Source: Amphritea atlantica
GTDB lineage: Bacteria > Pseudomonadota > Gammaproteobacteria > Pseudomonadales > Balneatricaceae
DNA: 64,000 nt
Direction: 5' to 3'
Assembly: GCF_018860855.1 (NCBI RefSeq)
Contig: NZ_JAHKQE010000022.1
Span: forward strand, 124,001-188,000
The notes beneath the pieces are model-generated. The model had not been told where the DNA came from and did not search any database. It was given only the letters and a program-made list of their open reading frames with translations. The stretch's first letter is position 1. The number at the start of each line of letters is the position of its first letter. Shown here one piece after another: positions 44,201 through 53,452 of the stretch. Both the position numbers and the translations under genes were made by a program.

Positions 44201-45832
44201 TTAGCTGTCGTAACTCGCCAGCACACATTGATTGCGACCATTGCGTTTAGCCTTATACATTGCTTGGTCGACTGTTTTGAGCCACTCTTCAGTGCGTTGG
44301 CCTTTGATATAAAGTGCAACACCGATACTAATCGTTACCGTCACACCATCGCTGCCCGGAATGGTGATTTGAAGTTCAACCCGCTTGCGTAGTTTTTCTG
44401 CTATTTGTAAACCGGTTGCGCCATCAACACCTGGTAATAAAAGGCAAAACTCTTCACCACCATAGCGACCCGCTACATCATAGCTGCGACAGCTTTCCAT
44501 CATCACTTTACCTAGATCCGATAGAACTTGGTCACCGGCCAAGTGCCCCCAAGTATCATTGACCTTTTTGAAGTGATCCACATCTAGCATTAAAAGGGTG
44601 ATGGATTGTTCCAAGCGGTGGGTACGATTAATTTCCTGCTGAAGCCGCGTCATAAAATAGCGACGACTATAAACACCGGTGAGCATGTCTTGATGCGCAA
44701 TCTCTTCTAGTTGTTTATTCAATACCTTAATTTCATGTGTCCGCTCATCGACTCGTTGTTCAAGTTGACGTAGTGCTAAGCGAAGACCCAAAAATAGGGC
44801 AAACTCAATCAAGAGAAAACCAACAATTGCGTAAATAATATTAACCCAAGTCTTATGATTCAGGTCGTCGACAATCCCTTCAGCCGACTTCCAGATCATA
44901 ATGCGACCCACAGAGGTCTCAAGTTTGTCGCGTTCTCCGATATAGTCTGTCAGCGCAAATTCAGTCAGAGCAATAGGGCCATTAGGCGTGCTGACCAAAA
45001 GGGTGTGTCCATTTTTAGGTTCATACCAGATCTGTCGCGCTTGCGATGCCAATAAAGCTTCCAGCGTCGGTGATGAAGTCGCTTCAATAAAGCAGCTGCA
45101 AGGCGTTCTACTGCCAGGTTCACTCGGGCGAGACCAAGTCGCATTCTCTACCCGGGCATTTTTAAGCAAAACCGCAATATCCCCGTCAATCGAGCTGCTC
45201 AAAGAATCAATCAACGTTTTGAACGACGTACCCACCTCCAAAGCGCCAATCGGGTGTTGAGAGTGGCTATTCGCAAAAATGGGGACGATGCCACGGAGCC
45301 CTGAATATACGCGTCCTAGCTCAAAGCCTTGTCGAGGGCGGCCATCATGATTCACATCTACTACCATGTAGCGGAGGTTATCCATATTGTCGCCAAACTT
45401 ACTAGGCTTGTGAACACGGAGAAAACTGGTCGAACCCGGGCCAAGGTGAAAATGCAGTTGACGCACCTGATAATCTTGCATCATCTTGTTCCAGCCCGGC
45501 GACACACTATCGTATAACATGCTTCGTATGCGCGCGGATTTTGGGCCACCCGGTCCACCGCCCTCTTCTTTAACCGCGGATACACCTTGTGCAAATAAGC
45601 GTTGCACCTCTGCTGAACTGGCAACAAAGGTCGCCAGTTGAGACATATTGTTGAGTGTCATGGACAATGCGACGTTGAATGAGGTCTTAAGCTGTTGACC
45701 TTCATCATTTAGGCTCTGATGCATGATACGTTTGTCACTGATGTAATTAATAGTGACGAACAGCGCATCCGCTATAAAAAGCAGTAAAGAGAGCAGTAAG
45801 AATAGTCGTTTATGGGTTTTATTTACCTGCAT
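44201..45832 (-). CDS. Membrane diguanylate cyclase with Cache-like sensor
   Basis: A 543-residue enzyme that makes c-di-GMP from two GTP. Membrane segments at about 9-30 and 331-350 enclose a large periplasmic sensor, with a double-Cache-like section around HFHLGPGSTSFLRVHKPSKF. A short coiled coil (355-380) leads to the GGDEF domain. The active site is RYGGEEF, with GGEEF at 458-462. An inhibitory I-site, RSYD, lies at 449-452, five residues upstream, so product feedback is likely. No EAL or HD-GYP domain is attached. Confidence 0.95.
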   Translation of the reverse strand: MQVNKTHKRLFLLLSLLLFIADALFVTINYISDKRIMHQSLNDEGQQLKTSFNVALSMTLNNMSQLATFVASSAEVQRLFAQGVSAVKEEGGGPGGPKSARIRSMLYDSVSPGWNKMMQDYQVRQLHFHLGPGSTSFLRVHKPSKFGDNMDNLRYMVVDVNHDGRPRQGFELGRVYSGLRGIVPIFANSHSQHPIGALEVGTSFKTLIDSLSSSIDGDIAVLLKNARVENATWSRPSEPGSRTPCSCFIEATSSPTLEALLASQARQIWYEPKNGHTLLVSTPNGPIALTEFALTDYIGERDKLETSVGRIMIWKSAEGIVDDLNHKTWVNIIYAIVGFLLIEFALFLGLRLALRQLEQRVDERTHEIKVLNKQLEEIAHQDMLTGVYSRRYFMTRLQQEINRTHRLEQSITLLMLDVDHFKKVNDTWGHLAGDQVLSDLGKVMMESCRSYDVAGRYGGEEFCLLLPGVDGATGLQIAEKLRKRVELQITIPGSDGVTVTISIGVALYIKGQRTEEWLKTVDQAMYKAKRNGRNQCVLASYDS

Positions 45833-46352
45833 ACACCTATGCCAGCCTCTGCTGCATACTGCAGTGCTGACGTGACATCTGCTGAAGAATGAAAAATATA
45901 ATACGCCCTGATGATTTCGGGCCTTTGCGCAGCGGGCACCTAGACGTGAGTTGCCGCGCTGTTCTTACGATTTCAATGATTAATAAATTATCTTTGTTCT
46001 GCTTTTGTGTCATTCAGCTCAATCCAAAACTTCAAGGCTATTGTTTTTCTTATCAACAACAAATAACGACTATAGGTTGCTCGTTATAAAATCTTAGCCA
46101 CGGTTTTAATCAACCTAAACGCGATGACACTCATTTTACTTGGGCTGATAAAGTACTGTATCGATCCATGAATTACCACACCTGTTGCTTTTATTGTCTG
46201 AGCAATGATGGGGTTGTGGATGACTGTAAGCGTTTAATTAGCGGCGTCTTACAAAGCCATATTCCAGAGTAGCAGAACCTCTGTTTGCTCAACGCTATTG
46301 TTTACGCCGTTGCAATCAGGCGGTAGAAGTTGCCGCTGGACGTTGCCCTCGG
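45833..46352. other. Intergenic region before the IS relic
   Basis: No gene is supported in 520 bases. It should hold the diguanylate cyclase promoter near 45,840-45,900. A weak GCCC/GGGC foldback lies near 45903. Open frames present here have no ribosome site or recognisable content. Confidence 0.4.
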
Positions 46353-46790
46353 TGATCCGCACCACTTTTGACATCGAGCTAAGCGAGTAAAATAACTTAA
46401 CGAGGTGAGCAATGAAATCCAAGTTCAAACATAAGCAGTACGCCCCAGAGTTCAAGTCAGAAGTTTTAAAGCTGCAGCCAAAACCAGCGTCGCTTTAGTA
46501 GCCAAAGATAGCAGCCAAAGAGCTCAGTGTTTATGAGTCGCAGATCTATCATTAGCGGGCAATATCCAAAAAAACTATGAGTCTGCGCACGGGGATGTAA
46601 ATTGGCAGCGGAAGTCGCCAAGCTTAAATAGCCACTCGCTGAACAGCGGCACTCGAAATTATAAAAAAGGTAGCCACCGACTTCGCGAACAACCAAAAAT
46701 AGAGCGGTTCTCCTTTATGCTCGCGCACGCTTGCTGGTTCTCGGTTACTCGAATGATCCATGCGTTAGTCATCCGCCGAAAAAACGTTCG
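46353..46790 (+). mobile_element. Decayed IS3-family insertion sequence
   Basis: A TGATCCGCACC-like IS3 terminal sequence begins at 46353. From ATG 46412, with AGGTGAG upstream, the OrfA N-terminus reads KHKQYAPEFKSEVLKL and stops after 28 codons. Conserved pieces continue in other frames: AAKELSVYESQIYH, then LEIIKKVATDFANNQK followed by FSFMLAHACWFSVTRMIHAL, which is the OrfA end and OrfB start of IS3 elements. Many stops and indels separate them, and the rve catalytic domain is gone. It cannot transpose. Confidence 0.8.
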
Positions 46791-46812
46791 AGGAGGTCTT
46801 CGTTTATCAATT

Positions 46813-46840
46813 TGGTGGAAGTGGCGGGTGACGAACCCGT
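46813..46840 (-). other. tmRNA 3'-end-like sequence, possible integration scar
   Basis: Read on the minus strand, CGGGTTCGTCACCCG is followed by CCACTTCCACCA. This closely resembles the T arm and acceptor end of tmRNA (CGGGTTC...CCCGCCA.CTCCACCA). The rest of ssrA is absent. The 3' end of ssrA is a frequent target of tyrosine integrases, and such elements carry a short copy of it. The T loop deviates from consensus, so it is not a functional RNA end. Confidence 0.45.
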
Positions 46841-46891
46841 GTAGCTAACTGCTTGTTTTCATTGGGTTGGCCTGAGGCCATAAATCAATAA

Positions 46892-46933
46892 TGGCACACC
46901 AAAGTGGCACAAATCAACACAAAGTGCCACTTT
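46892..46933. repeat. TGGCAC repeats and hairpin beside the tmRNA-like sequence
   Basis: TGGCAC occurs directly at 46892 and 46905 and inverted at 46924. AAAGTGGCAC (46901-46910) pairs perfectly with GTGCCACTTT (46924-46933), followed by TT. It may be a terminator or the arm-type integrase sites of a former element. Confidence 0.5.
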
Positions 46934-47294
46934 TTGGTCTAGGTTTGGTGTCTCGCCTATAACGGCGGAAAGCTGGTGAGCTTGGTTATAGAAATAAGTC
47001 ATAGGAAATTGATTTGAAGTGCGATGTCGCTGCGTATGAAGGCTTCGAATTAATTCAAGTACTGGCATATCTGGTGTTATGCCGAGTGGACAAATGAGCA
47101 TCTATGGTGCGATGGAAAAGAAGTTAAAACTGAAAGATGTGGTAATACTTAATCAGCGGTTGATTGTTTATGGTAATTGGTTAGAAACCAATACTTATAA
47201 TGTCTTCAGCCGCTTTAGTTTAGCTTTAAGGAAAATAGAAATGTCCGGTTGGCGTTGATCATAGATCTGTGGCTAAGCTTTCCTTGATTTACTA
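46934..47294 (+). other. Gene-poor stretch after the repeat block
   Basis: The only coherent frame is 59 codons from ATG 47079 to 47258 (MPSGQMSIYGAMEKKLKLKD start). It has no ribosome site and no family I recognise, and may be a gene fragment left with the decayed mobile DNA. Confidence 0.3.
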
Positions 47295-48368
47295 TCACTT
47301 TACTATCGAGCCGGAATCCTTTTGCAGGTGAATCGCCTCTTCTCGGCGATGTCGGTAATGCTTCGGTGATTCATTATATTTACGCTTAAACCAGCGGGTC
47401 AGGTGGGCACTGTCAGCGAAGCCACATTCTTGGGAAATTAGGGTGATGGAACGGGCGCTATTGGTGAGTAGCCATTCAGCATGTCGGATACGCATATCCC
47501 GATAGAAATCAGAGGGGGTGACATTGAGTGAGTCCATGAAGGCCTTATTCAACTGCCTCATGGTGACATTCAGCTGTTGAGAAATTTCTCTAATTTCTAG
47601 CGGTTCAGCGATGGTTTTTTCCATCATAGCGACCGCGCGGCGAACGCGAACATCATTCACTTGCAACACAATATCAGCAAACTGATTACCTATATGAGTT
47701 TTACTTTGCTCGTCGTTGCCATAATCCAAAATAACCAGCTTGAGCGCTTTGCGGGCCAGCAAGGGGCCGCAATGTTTTTTCACTAACTCGGCGGCTAAAT
47801 AAGCGGGTGCAGCGCCGCCAATAGAGGTAAAACGATCGCGATCGACGGTATAAGTTTGGTCTGATAGGGGCAGTGGGGCTGAATATTTTTCGGTAAATTC
47901 ATTAAAGTGCTGAAAGTGGATGCTGCAGCGATAACCCTCAAGCAAGCCGAGTTCTGCCATGATAAAACTACCGGTGCAGATGCCCACAATTGGTAAGCCA
48001 TGTTCTGCACCTCGCTGGATAAATTCGCCTAAGGCATCAGGTAATATATAGCTTCCGCGCAGAATACCGCCGACAACAACTATATAGTCGAAGTCGTCAT
48101 AACTAACCTCTGTGATTAGTTTTTTTGGGGCTATTTCAATTCCTGAGCTGGCGCAAATATTATCATTGTTGTTGGATACGACGGTCCAATGACACAGGTT
48201 CATCTGGCTGCGGTCAGCGGTATCACCGGCCAAGCGCAATACATCAACGAAGGCCGAAAAAGAGAGCATGCTGAAAAAAGGGCTTAGTACAAAGGCGACA
48301 CGCAAGTTAGGCTCCTGAGTGTTAATTAACATATCGATGGGAGGGAGAGTTTCATCTGCGTCAGTCAT
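47295..48368 (-). CDS. GlxA-family AraC-type transcriptional regulator
   Basis: A 357-residue activator. Residues 20-195 form a DJ-1/PfpI-like domain with Cys131 at the nucleophile elbow (VGICTGSFIMAELGLLEG). The C-terminal AraC domain has two helix-turn-helices (LEIREISQQLNVTMRQLNKAF; ITLISQECGFADSAHLTRWF). The architecture is that of GbdR, SouR and CdhR, which sense betaine, sarcosine and carnitine in pseudomonads. Position beyond soxBDAG suggests a sarcosine or hydroxyproline-type signal. The match to GbdR itself is only architectural. Confidence 0.9.
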   Translation of the reverse strand: MTDADETLPPIDMLINTQEPNLRVAFVLSPFFSMLSFSAFVDVLRLAGDTADRSQMNLCHWTVVSNNNDNICASSGIEIAPKKLITEVSYDDFDYIVVVGGILRGSYILPDALGEFIQRGAEHGLPIVGICTGSFIMAELGLLEGYRCSIHFQHFNEFTEKYSAPLPLSDQTYTVDRDRFTSIGGAAPAYLAAELVKKHCGPLLARKALKLVILDYGNDEQSKTHIGNQFADIVLQVNDVRVRRAVAMMEKTIAEPLEIREISQQLNVTMRQLNKAFMDSLNVTPSDFYRDMRIRHAEWLLTNSARSITLISQECGFADSAHLTRWFKRKYNESPKHYRHRREEAIHLQKDSGSIVK

Positions 48369-48493
48369 AACAGCAAGCCTGATTAATATCGTTAATTGAC
48401 TATAACGTATCGACTAGCGTGCTCAAACTCGTTATGTAACTCTCAGTTAAATAAGGCAGCAATACTGCTTATAACTTTTTTGGTTTTGGAGGG

Positions 48494-49513
48494 TTAGGCT
48501 TCTGGCCCCCAAGTGTCCGGCAGAGTGTACCCCAACGGAAAGGGGTCGGATGGGTCAACGCCATACTCTTCCATCGAGTAGATCCAAGCCCGGCCCTCTA
48601 TACGCGGGATAATAGCCTGCTTATCACCCACGGTGGTCTCAGCGACGACTTCACAGATAAAGCGCCCATCAATCGTGGATTTTATCTTCACCGGCTCATT
48701 CATTGCGATCTGATGACGGGCATACATCACTGCTAAGCGAGCAGAACTACCAGCTCCGCATGGTGAGCGATCAACTCTGCCGGGGTAAATAATATTGGTA
48801 CTGCGTAGTTCGCCTGCATAGTTGCCGGTAAAAATGGCATATTCAATTTTATTTAGGGATGGGTAAAGAGGGTGCTGAACGCTAATTTGCTCGGCGGCGG
48901 CCTGCTTAATGCGAGTGCCTAGTTCTACTAAGGTACGGGCTTCGGATGGGCGTAGTTTTAAGCCTAGGGCATTGGCATCGACGACGGCAAAGTAGCAACC
49001 ACCATAAGCGATATCAACGGTCAGTTTCCCGAGACCCTCAACCTCGATCTGCTGATCGAGGGCTTCGACAAAACTGGGCACCATGGTCAATGAAACGCTT
49101 TTACACTTGCCGTTTTCGCAATGTGCCGTGGCGGTGACTAAGCCTGCTGGGGTATCCAGTACCACTTCGGTGTGTGGCTCCTGCATCGGTATCATGCCGG
49201 TTTCGAGCAGGGCGGTGGTGACGCACATACTGTTGGAGCCCGATAAGGCATGGGCACAATCGGGTTGCATCGGAATAAAGCCAACATCGGCTTCCGGTTG
49301 GGTGGCGGGCAATAACAGATTCACGGTCATCTGAGAAAAACCGCGAGGTTCAAAGAGTGCAAAGCGACGGATGGAGTCATCGACCGTATTGATATAGTTC
49401 ATTTTGTCCATCATGCTGCGTCCCGGAATATCCAGGACACCAGCCGTAATCACCCGGCCAATCTCTCCCTCGGCATGTACACCCAGAACCGATATTTTTT
49501 TATTCCATTGCAT
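48494..49513 (-). CDS. Proline racemase-family enzyme (hydroxyproline epimerase/dehydratase)
   Basis: A 339-residue enzyme. ATG 49513 is chosen because AGAGGTAA lies six bases upstream; a longer frame to 49669 overlaps soxG and is not conserved. The two active-site positions are Ser91 (ALSGSNSMCVTT), aligned to the first catalytic cysteine, and Cys252 (DRSPCGAG). A Ser/Cys pair argues against simple proline racemase and fits hydroxyproline 2-epimerase or trans-3-hydroxyproline dehydratase members. It follows soxG by 64 bp, so it may be co-expressed with sarcosine oxidase. Confidence 0.85.
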   Translation of the reverse strand: MQWNKKISVLGVHAEGEIGRVITAGVLDIPGRSMMDKMNYINTVDDSIRRFALFEPRGFSQMTVNLLLPATQPEADVGFIPMQPDCAHALSGSNSMCVTTALLETGMIPMQEPHTEVVLDTPAGLVTATAHCENGKCKSVSLTMVPSFVEALDQQIEVEGLGKLTVDIAYGGCYFAVVDANALGLKLRPSEARTLVELGTRIKQAAAEQISVQHPLYPSLNKIEYAIFTGNYAGELRSTNIIYPGRVDRSPCGAGSSARLAVMYARHQIAMNEPVKIKSTIDGRFICEVVAETTVGDKQAIIPRIEGRAWIYSMEEYGVDPSDPFPLGYTLPDTWGPEA

Positions 49514-49577
49514 GGTATTACCTCTGCTGAGAGTGTCGGCCAGTAGCCTGACCGACCCTCGTTGCTGCTGTACGATG

Positions 49578-50165
49578 CTAGTGGTTATATTCCTTTGCGG
49601 CGTCGAGCAGCCAGCTCCAGATATACTCGCTATAGCTGCGTTCGACATAGATGTCGAAACTATCGACACTGTGCCGATGCAGGAACACTTTAGTGATGGC
49701 TAGGCGGGTTTGTAAGCACTGTCCCGCAGGGAAGGTCGTTTCACTAAAATTAAGACTGCAGCCTTTTTTTAGCAGATCGACACTGGCTTGACCCTGAAGG
49801 TGAAAGCAGCATTGCCCATCGGTTACCGACATATAAACCTGACCACTTTGTGCCAGTTTATTCGCCAGTGTAGCTTCATCTTGCTCTTCACAGATCAGAT
49901 ACCAGCGTTGCGGGTTGGCCCAGATAGCGCGAAAGGCTCCTGCTTGTGTGACCTCTCCGCTTTGTCGTGGCAGTGTTAATCCCGTTGCGGCAAAGACGGC
50001 GTCGGTGAAGTGGCTATCCTCTGGATTGCCCCACAGAATAAATTTACCCCGGAAGCTTTGATCCGATAGTTTCAACGTCTTCAGATTGCTACTTTGCTGT
50101 AGCAAGCGGGTTGGAATAGGCCCAATGCGCTGGGCTTGCATGCTCTTAGAGGCGATATTAAGCAT
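49578..50165 (-). CDS. soxG: Sarcosine oxidase gamma subunit
   Basis: The smallest folate-side subunit of heterotetrameric sarcosine oxidase. ATG 50165 is preceded by GAGGA and overlaps the soxA stop by eight bases, giving 195 residues; in-frame ATGs at 50189 and 50180 are possible. It aligns with the family by its length, position and WGNPEDSHF and AIWANPQRWYLIC segments. With SoxA it forms the GcvT-like fold that binds tetrahydrofolate. Confidence 0.9.
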   Translation of the reverse strand: MLNIASKSMQAQRIGPIPTRLLQQSSNLKTLKLSDQSFRGKFILWGNPEDSHFTDAVFAATGLTLPRQSGEVTQAGAFRAIWANPQRWYLICEEQDEATLANKLAQSGQVYMSVTDGQCCFHLQGQASVDLLKKGCSLNFSETTFPAGQCLQTRLAITKVFLHRHSVDSFDIYVERSYSEYIWSWLLDAAKEYNH

Positions 50166-53160
50166 TGAGTAGTCCTCCATCTTCGTCATAAAACAGTGGT
50201 TTGGTGACCTGAGCGGTCACGGTTTTACCATCAATATGCAGGGTGACTTTTTCGCCCAACCGTTCGAGGCCATTTTCCAGCAGCGCCATGGCCATTGAGC
50301 GACCGAGGGTTGCGCTCATATAGCTTGACGACACATGACCTTGCGAGCGTGTTTGCCCAGCAGATTCAAGACGAATTTGAGCCCCTTCAGGGATAACATA
50401 AGCGGGTTCATCGGTCAGCAAACCAACCAGTTGACGTCGGCCAGAACGGGTTAATTCCGGTAGGCTAAGTGCCCGCTTGCCGAGGAAGTCCGCTTTTTTC
50501 TTACCGACTGCCCAGCTCATGCCAAGGTCGAAGGGTGTGACCGTGCCGTCAGTTTCTAGACCAACCGCGATATAGCCTTTTTCTGCCCGTAGTCGATGGA
50601 TCGCTTCCAACCCGAAGGGCTGAATACCTAAATTGGCACCGGCTTTTATCAACGCATTCCACAGGGCCGGCGCATAACTTGAAGGCACATTAATTTCATA
50701 ACTATGCTCGCCGGTGAAACTGATGCGGAACACTCTCGCCGGTATCTCGGCAACGGTGCCTTCTCTAAATTGCATATGCGCAAAGGCTTCGGTGGAGAGA
50801 TCAATATCCGTGCCGACCTGTTGCAGTAATTCACGCGCATTTGGTCCGGCAATCGATACGGCGGCCCATTGCGTGGTTACTGGCGTGACATAAACATCCC
50901 AATCGCTCCATTCACACTGCAGCCACTCTTCAACCCAGCTATAAACCGTTTCGGCATTACCGGTAGTGGTCGTCATGTGATAGTGGTTTTCACCCAGACA
51001 GGCGGTGACCCCATCATCAAAGATAAAACCGTCCTCTTTTAACATCACACCGTAGCGGCAAGCCCCCGGCTTGAGGGTGTTCCAGCCGTTGGCATAGAGC
51101 ATATTAAGAAGTTTCAGTGAATCAGGTCCCTGAATATCCAGTTTGCCTAGGGATGAGCCATCGAAGATACCGACCCCTTGACGCACGGCACGGCATTCGC
51201 GCAGTACGGCTTGTTCGCGGTTTTCGCCCGCGAGTGGGTAATAATCGGGACGCAACCAGAGTCCTGCCGGTTCAAATACCGCCCCCGCTTGTTGGTGCGT
51301 TTCATACAGGGATGTCTTGCGTCGAACTTGGAAAAACTCCCCAACCTGACGGCCAGCAACAGCGCCAAACGAAAGCGGAGTGTAAGGCGGACGGAAGCGG
51401 GTTGTGCCAACGGCCGGAATGGTGCTGTTCTGTTCTTCGGCCAGAATGGCGAGTGCATTGATGTTGGATGTTCGTCCTTGATCAGGGCCCATACCGGTTG
51501 CAGTATAACGTTTCAAGTGCTCAACGGAGCGGTAACCCTCACGGTTAGCCAGTTCCACATCGCTGCTGGAAACATCATTATGTAGATCGACAAAACGTTT
51601 GGTCCCTTGTTTGCGCACAGGCACACGCCATAGCGCCTGTGGTATGCAAGAGGACGACTCATCGGCCTCTGGCCAGTTAGCTTGAGTGCTTTGGAAACCT
51701 GCCTCGAGCAGTGCCTGATGAGCGGCCTCAGCGCCTTCACGTAAGGCATCTGTCAGGCTGAAGTGGCCATTGCAGGCACCCACTGACTGAAGCTCCTGAG
51801 GAATGGAGGCAGGGTCGGGTCGCAGACAAAGCTGTGCTTCATCATATAGCAGCTTACCACCGGCCTGTGAAAACAGGTGTACCGTTGGTGTCCAGCCACC
51901 GGATTGGATAACCAGGTCGCACTGAATCTGCTGCTGTTCAGAGGTGAGTGTGTTTTGCGCGCTAAGGCCGGCTACTTCAACCGCGGTGACACGCTTCTTA
52001 CCTAACACATTGTGCACAACCGAGCCGCTTATTAGCGGGATATTGTGGTTGCTTGCTTGCTGGCGCAGGGCTTTCGGTGGCGCTTGGCGAACATCCACAA
52101 TAGCGGCAACGGTAACGCCTTTTTGCTGTAATTCAATCGCGCTCTGATAGGCCGTATCATTATTGGTAAACAGAACCGCTTTTTGCCCCGGTTTAACGCC
52201 AAAGCGATTGATATAGCTACGGGCGCCAGAGGCTAACATCACACCTGGGCGATCGTTATTACCAAAGACTAACGGTCTTTCGATTGAGCCCGTGGCCAAG
52301 ATGACCTGTTTGGCTCTGATTTTCCACAGCCGTTCACGGGCAATGCCTCGACGGCGGACGTTTTCCGCTAGGTGATCGGTGACTCGTTCAAGGGCGGTTA
52401 AAAAGTTACCATCGTAATAGCCTGTCAGCGTGGTGCGCGGCAATAGGGTGACGTTGGCAAATTGTTGCAGTTCGGTGAGGCTTTGCTCGACCCACTGTAG
52501 CGGTGTTTGCCCATCGATTTTAGCGGTGTCTGCTAATAGGCTGCCGCCAAATTTAAAATCTTGCTCGACCAGCAAAATACGGGCGCCACTCGGTGCCGCT
52601 TGGCGCGCTGCCATGAGACCGGCAGGGCCGGAACCAACGATGACGAGGTCGAAGTGATCATAGCGATATTCATAGGTATCGGCATCTTCGACTTCAGGAG
52701 CCTTACCTAACCCCGCAGAGCCGCGAATAGCATGTTCATAGATGTTCCAGAACTTAGCCGGCCACATAAAGGTTTTATAATAAAAGCCGCTGGGTAATAG
52801 GCGTGAAAATGCCCCGACCATTGCGCCAACGTCATGTTCGACACTCGGCCAGCAATGAATGCTGCGGCTGTTGAGGCCTTCATAGATCTCAATTTGGGTC
52901 GCACTGACGTTGGTGGTGTGCCGAGCACCATTACCTACTTGAACATAGGCGCTACACTCTTCAACACCGGCGGACATGATGCCTCTTGGGCGATGCAGCT
53001 TGAAACTCCGGCCTATCAAGTCGACACCATTAGCCATCAACGCCGAAGCGAGGGTATCACCAGCGACACCGGTATAGGGCTTATCATTAAAACTGAAGTT
53101 GATCGTTTGCTGACGGTCGATCAGTCCGCCTTGAGTGAGACGGTTGTTGGCATGGCTCAT
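50158..53160 (-). CDS. soxA: Sarcosine oxidase alpha subunit
   Basis: The 1000-residue large subunit. The N-terminus has a 2Fe-2S-ferredoxin-like fold without cluster (FSFNDKPYTGVAGDTLASAL, LHRPRGIMSAGVEECSAYVQ). A NAD-binding Rossmann domain follows (DLVIVGSGPAGLMAARQAA near 175). The C-terminal half is a GcvT/aminomethyltransferase domain that transfers the methylene to tetrahydrofolate (FDGSSLGKLDIQGPDSLKLL; SFTGEHSYEINVPSSY). Sarcosine is oxidised to glycine and 5,10-methylene-THF, with H2O2. Its ATG overlaps the soxD stop by four bases. Confidence 0.96.
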   Translation of the reverse strand: MSHANNRLTQGGLIDRQQTINFSFNDKPYTGVAGDTLASALMANGVDLIGRSFKLHRPRGIMSAGVEECSAYVQVGNGARHTTNVSATQIEIYEGLNSRSIHCWPSVEHDVGAMVGAFSRLLPSGFYYKTFMWPAKFWNIYEHAIRGSAGLGKAPEVEDADTYEYRYDHFDLVIVGSGPAGLMAARQAAPSGARILLVEQDFKFGGSLLADTAKIDGQTPLQWVEQSLTELQQFANVTLLPRTTLTGYYDGNFLTALERVTDHLAENVRRRGIARERLWKIRAKQVILATGSIERPLVFGNNDRPGVMLASGARSYINRFGVKPGQKAVLFTNNDTAYQSAIELQQKGVTVAAIVDVRQAPPKALRQQASNHNIPLISGSVVHNVLGKKRVTAVEVAGLSAQNTLTSEQQQIQCDLVIQSGGWTPTVHLFSQAGGKLLYDEAQLCLRPDPASIPQELQSVGACNGHFSLTDALREGAEAAHQALLEAGFQSTQANWPEADESSSCIPQALWRVPVRKQGTKRFVDLHNDVSSSDVELANREGYRSVEHLKRYTATGMGPDQGRTSNINALAILAEEQNSTIPAVGTTRFRPPYTPLSFGAVAGRQVGEFFQVRRKTSLYETHQQAGAVFEPAGLWLRPDYYPLAGENREQAVLRECRAVRQGVGIFDGSSLGKLDIQGPDSLKLLNMLYANGWNTLKPGACRYGVMLKEDGFIFDDGVTACLGENHYHMTTTTGNAETVYSWVEEWLQCEWSDWDVYVTPVTTQWAAVSIAGPNARELLQQVGTDIDLSTEAFAHMQFREGTVAEIPARVFRISFTGEHSYEINVPSSYAPALWNALIKAGANLGIQPFGLEAIHRLRAEKGYIAVGLETDGTVTPFDLGMSWAVGKKKADFLGKRALSLPELTRSGRRQLVGLLTDEPAYVIPEGAQIRLESAGQTRSQGHVSSSYMSATLGRSMAMALLENGLERLGEKVTLHIDGKTVTAQVTKPLFYDEDGGLLNA

Positions 53161-53438
53161 GACAGACCCTCCGGAGCGTCATCGCCCATTTTATACACGG
53201 CCTTAAATTGATGGGTTTGGCTGCAGCGTAACGCGTTAAACCACTGGCCACAGCCAAAGCTGTGCTGCCAACGCTCGGCCTGCAAGCCCAGAGTGTTTTT
53301 GCGGTAATACAGATAATCCGCCCAGGCTTTATCATCCACCTGTTCTGGATCTGCTGGGCGGGTAATATGTGCCTGCCCACCGTAATGAAATTCATGTTCT
53401 TCGCGAGCCCCGCAGAAGGGGCAATTAATCAATAGCAT
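53157..53438 (-). CDS. soxD: Sarcosine oxidase delta subunit
   Basis: A 93-residue zinc-binding subunit. The metal ligands are in INCPFCGAREEHEF and the later HSFGCGQWFNALR. It stabilises the SoxA-SoxB interface. It lies 14 bp after soxB and overlaps soxA, the standard soxBDAG order. Confidence 0.95.
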   Translation of the reverse strand: MLLINCPFCGAREEHEFHYGGQAHITRPADPEQVDDKAWADYLYYRKNTLGLQAERWQHSFGCGQWFNALRCSQTHQFKAVYKMGDDAPEGLS

Positions 53439-53452
53439 GGTCTTTCCCTCTG

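Noticed and set aside
45889-46089. A 66-codon plus-strand frame after the diguanylate cyclase
   Set aside because: No ribosome site, no conserved pattern, and it lies in the probable promoter region of the cyclase.
46813-46860. A tRNA gene on the minus strand
   Set aside because: Only the T arm and acceptor-like end are visible; D and anticodon arms cannot be built upstream, so a tmRNA-end scar is the better reading.
46859-47101. An 80-codon minus-strand frame
   Set aside because: It covers the repeat block and hairpin, has no ribosome site, and its sequence resembles nothing known to me.
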